Source of the DNA: Methanosphaera sp. rholeuAM6
GTDB lineage: Archaea; Methanobacteriota; Methanobacteria; Methanobacteriales; Methanobacteriaceae
Length of the DNA: 7,530 bases
Assembly (NCBI GenBank): GCA_003266105.1
Contig: MVAA01000083.1
Location: 12,813 to 20,342 of the forward strand
Direction: 5' to 3'
The translations under genes were made by a program, and so were the position numbers. This document shows positions 6,493-7,530 of the stretch, piece by piece (the first letter of the stretch is position 1; every line of letters begins with the position of its first letter). The notes below the pieces were generated by a model. It saw only the letters and a program-made list of their open reading frames with translations. It did not search any database and was not told where the DNA came from.

Positions 6493-6531
6493 AAAAAAAA
6501 AGAATGTAAAGAAGGGAATCTATACGATTCC
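6493..6531 (-). terminator. Terminator of gdhA overlapping its stop codon
   Basis: GGAATC (6515-6520) and GATTCC (6526-6531) form a 6-bp stem with a 5-base loop that spans the last codons and stop (6520-6522) of gdhA. On the minus strand a run of nine T (plus-strand A9, 6493-6501) follows 13 bases beyond the stem. This is a good archaeal T-tract terminator. Confidence 0.65.
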
Positions 6532-7530
6532 TTGTCCTTGCATTGCTTCAGCAACTTTTTCAAATCCGGCTATGTTTGCACCTGCAACATAATCGTTACC
6601 TTGTTCATATTTGGTACAACTGTCTTGGATTTGTTTGAAGATGTTTTTCATGATATTTGCAAGTCTGTTATCTACTTCTTCAAATGTCCATGATAATCTT
6701 TCTGAGTTTTGACTCATTTCAAGTGCTGATACTGCTACTCCACCAGCGTTTGCTGCTTTTGCCGGACCGAATAGTATTCCGTTGTCCTGTAGGTATTTTG
6801 TTGCTTCAAGTGTTGTTGGCATGTTTGCTCCTTCAACTAATGCAATGTAGTTGTTGGATACAATGTTTTTGGCATCGTCTATGTCTACTTCGTTTTGTGT
6901 TGCACATGGTAATGCTACATCTGCTTCAATTGTCCATACACCTTTACCTTCATGGTATTCTGCGGATGGTCTTTCTGCTGCGTAGTCACTCATTCTTAGT
7001 CTTCTAACTTCTTTAATGTCTTTGAGTAATGCTACGTCAATTCCTTCTGGGTCGTATACCCATCCGGTTGAGTCGGATGCTGTTACTACATTTGCTCCTA
7101 ATTGCTGTGCTTTTTCAATTGCGTATGTTGCTACGTTTCCTGAACCTGATACTACGGCTGTTTTTCCTTCTAATGATTCGCCGTTTGCTTTTAATACTTC
7201 ATTTGTGAAGTATAATAATCCGTATCCTGTTGCTTCTGTTCTTGCAAGTGATCCACCAAAGGTTAATCCTTTACCTGTTAATACTCCTTCGTATTGTTTG
7301 GTTAATCTTTTGTATTGTCCGTATAGGTATCCTACTTCACGGCCACCTACACCGATATCTCCTGCAGGTACGTCCTGGTCTTGTCCGATGTGTCTGTATA
7401 ATTCGTTCATGAAACTTTGACAGAATGCCATTACTTCACGGTCTGATTTTCCTTTTGGATCAAAGTTGGATCCACCTTTTCCTCCACCTATTGGAAGTCC
7501 GGTTAATGAGTTTTTGAAGATTTGTTCAAA
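6520..7530 (-). CDS. gdhA: NADP-type glutamate dehydrogenase, 5' end outside window
   Basis: The enzyme interconverts 2-oxoglutarate plus ammonium and glutamate. The window shows the last 336 residues; the reading frame stays open to the right edge, so about 100-110 N-terminal residues are missing compared with 445-450 for the family. From the edge I read FKNSL (Lys6), LPIGGGKGGSNFDPKGKSD (12-30, with Lys18) and VPAGDIGVG (54-62, with Asp58). Lys18 and Asp58 are 40 residues apart, exactly as the catalytic Lys125 and Asp165 of the Clostridium symbiosum enzyme. The dinucleotide domain has GSGNVA (129-134) and ASDSTG (152-157). Ser130 and Ser154 stand where the NAD-linked Clostridium enzyme has Phe238 and Pro262, and Ser at these sites is linked to NADP use. 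The sequence is of the bacterial hexameric type rather than the archaeal Pyrococcus/Sulfolobus type. In-frame ATG codons such as the one at 7431 are internal. The gene is followed by its own terminator. Confidence 0.95.
   Translation of the reverse strand, partial: FEQIFKNSLTGLPIGGGKGGSNFDPKGKSDREVMAFCQSFMNELYRHIGQDQDVPAGDIGVGGREVGYLYGQYKRLTKQYEGVLTGKGLTFGGSLARTEATGYGLLYFTNEVLKANGESLEGKTAVVSGSGNVATYAIEKAQQLGANVVTASDSTGWVYDPEGIDVALLKDIKEVRRLRMSDYAAERPSAEYHEGKGVWTIEADVALPCATQNEVDIDDAKNIVSNNYIALVEGANMPTTLEATKYLQDNGILFGPAKAANAGGVAVSALEMSQNSERLSWTFEEVDNRLANIMKNIFKQIQDSCTKYEQGNDYVAGANIAGFEKVAEAMQGQGIV

Larger units (their letters stand above)
6058..6519. other. Gene-free AT-rich region between gdhA and hjc
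   Basis: These 462 bases contain no open reading frame with a start and ribosome binding site on either strand. They hold the gdhA terminator at the right end and must contain the hjc promoter at the left end, where minus-strand TATA-like stretches (AATTATATTT near 6101-6110) lie about 45-55 bases before the hjc ATG. Related AT-rich motifs with the core TTATAA(T/C)T occur at 6179, 6361 and 6383. An isolated GGAGGA at 6311-6316 has no start codon at usable distance. I found no tRNA and no C/D-box motif. Confidence 0.6.

Noticed and set aside
6058..6519. CRISPR array or tRNA in the AT-rich gap
   Set aside because: The repeats are short, irregular and without uniform spacers, and no cloverleaf stems or CCA-like 3' end are visible.
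6484..6693. Small plus-strand gene beginning MAVKKKECKEG
   Set aside because: No ribosome binding site; its first part is the A9 tract of the gdhA terminator and the rest is antisense to gdhA.
6657..7420. Plus-strand reading frames antisense to gdhA
   Set aside because: Long open antisense frames are expected opposite this gene's codon use; the translations are Leu- or Ser/Pro-rich without domains.
7429..7431. ATG at 7431 as the start of gdhA
   Set aside because: The frame continues to the window edge and encodes the conserved LPIGGGKGGSNFDPKGKSD segment upstream, so this Met is internal.

Overview
The window looks like chromosomal housekeeping DNA from an AT-rich euryarchaeal methanogen. 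The order Methanobacteriales (a Methanosphaera or Methanobrevibacter relative) is the best guess. The evidence is a nop5-fibrillarin gene pair, an archaeal Hjc Holliday junction resolvase, an archaeal-style CoaBC, GGAG-type ribosome binding sites, very AT-rich gaps and T-tract terminators. The genus is an inference from gene content and base composition; no rRNA or other marker is present.

Layout from left to right. (1) A plus-strand pair at 35-1798: a small lipoprotein with a PsbP-like domain, followed after 9 bases by coaBC (coenzyme A synthesis). (2) A minus-strand pair at 1829-3751: nop5 then flpA, the two shared proteins of the archaeal C/D-box RNA 2'-O-methylation complex. It converges on coaBC across a short gap that holds a hairpin with T tracts on both sides. 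(3) A 92-base divergent promoter region (3752-3843). (4) A plus-strand pair at 3844-5589: pyrD and pyrK, the catalytic and electron-transfer subunits of dihydroorotate dehydrogenase type 1B (pyrimidine synthesis). (5) hjc on the minus strand (5647-6057). (6) A gene-free, very AT-rich 462-base stretch (6058-6519) that holds the hjc promoter, the gdhA terminator and several related AT-rich repeats. (7) The 3' three quarters of a bacterial-type glutamate dehydrogenase gene on the minus strand (6520 to beyond the right edge).

The genes form three functional pairs (unknown lipoprotein/CoA, C/D RNP, pyrimidine) plus two single genes. Within each pair the spacing is short (6 to 15 bases) and a ribosome binding site lies in or next to the junction, so co-translation is likely. 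I see no CRISPR array, insertion sequence, tRNA or rRNA, and no convincing new biological system. The more interesting points are the convergent bidirectional terminator built over the coaBC stop codon, a similar hairpin over the gdhA stop codon, the bacterial-type GDH, the repeats on both sides of hjc, and unusual residues in the PyrD and CoaBC active-site regions.
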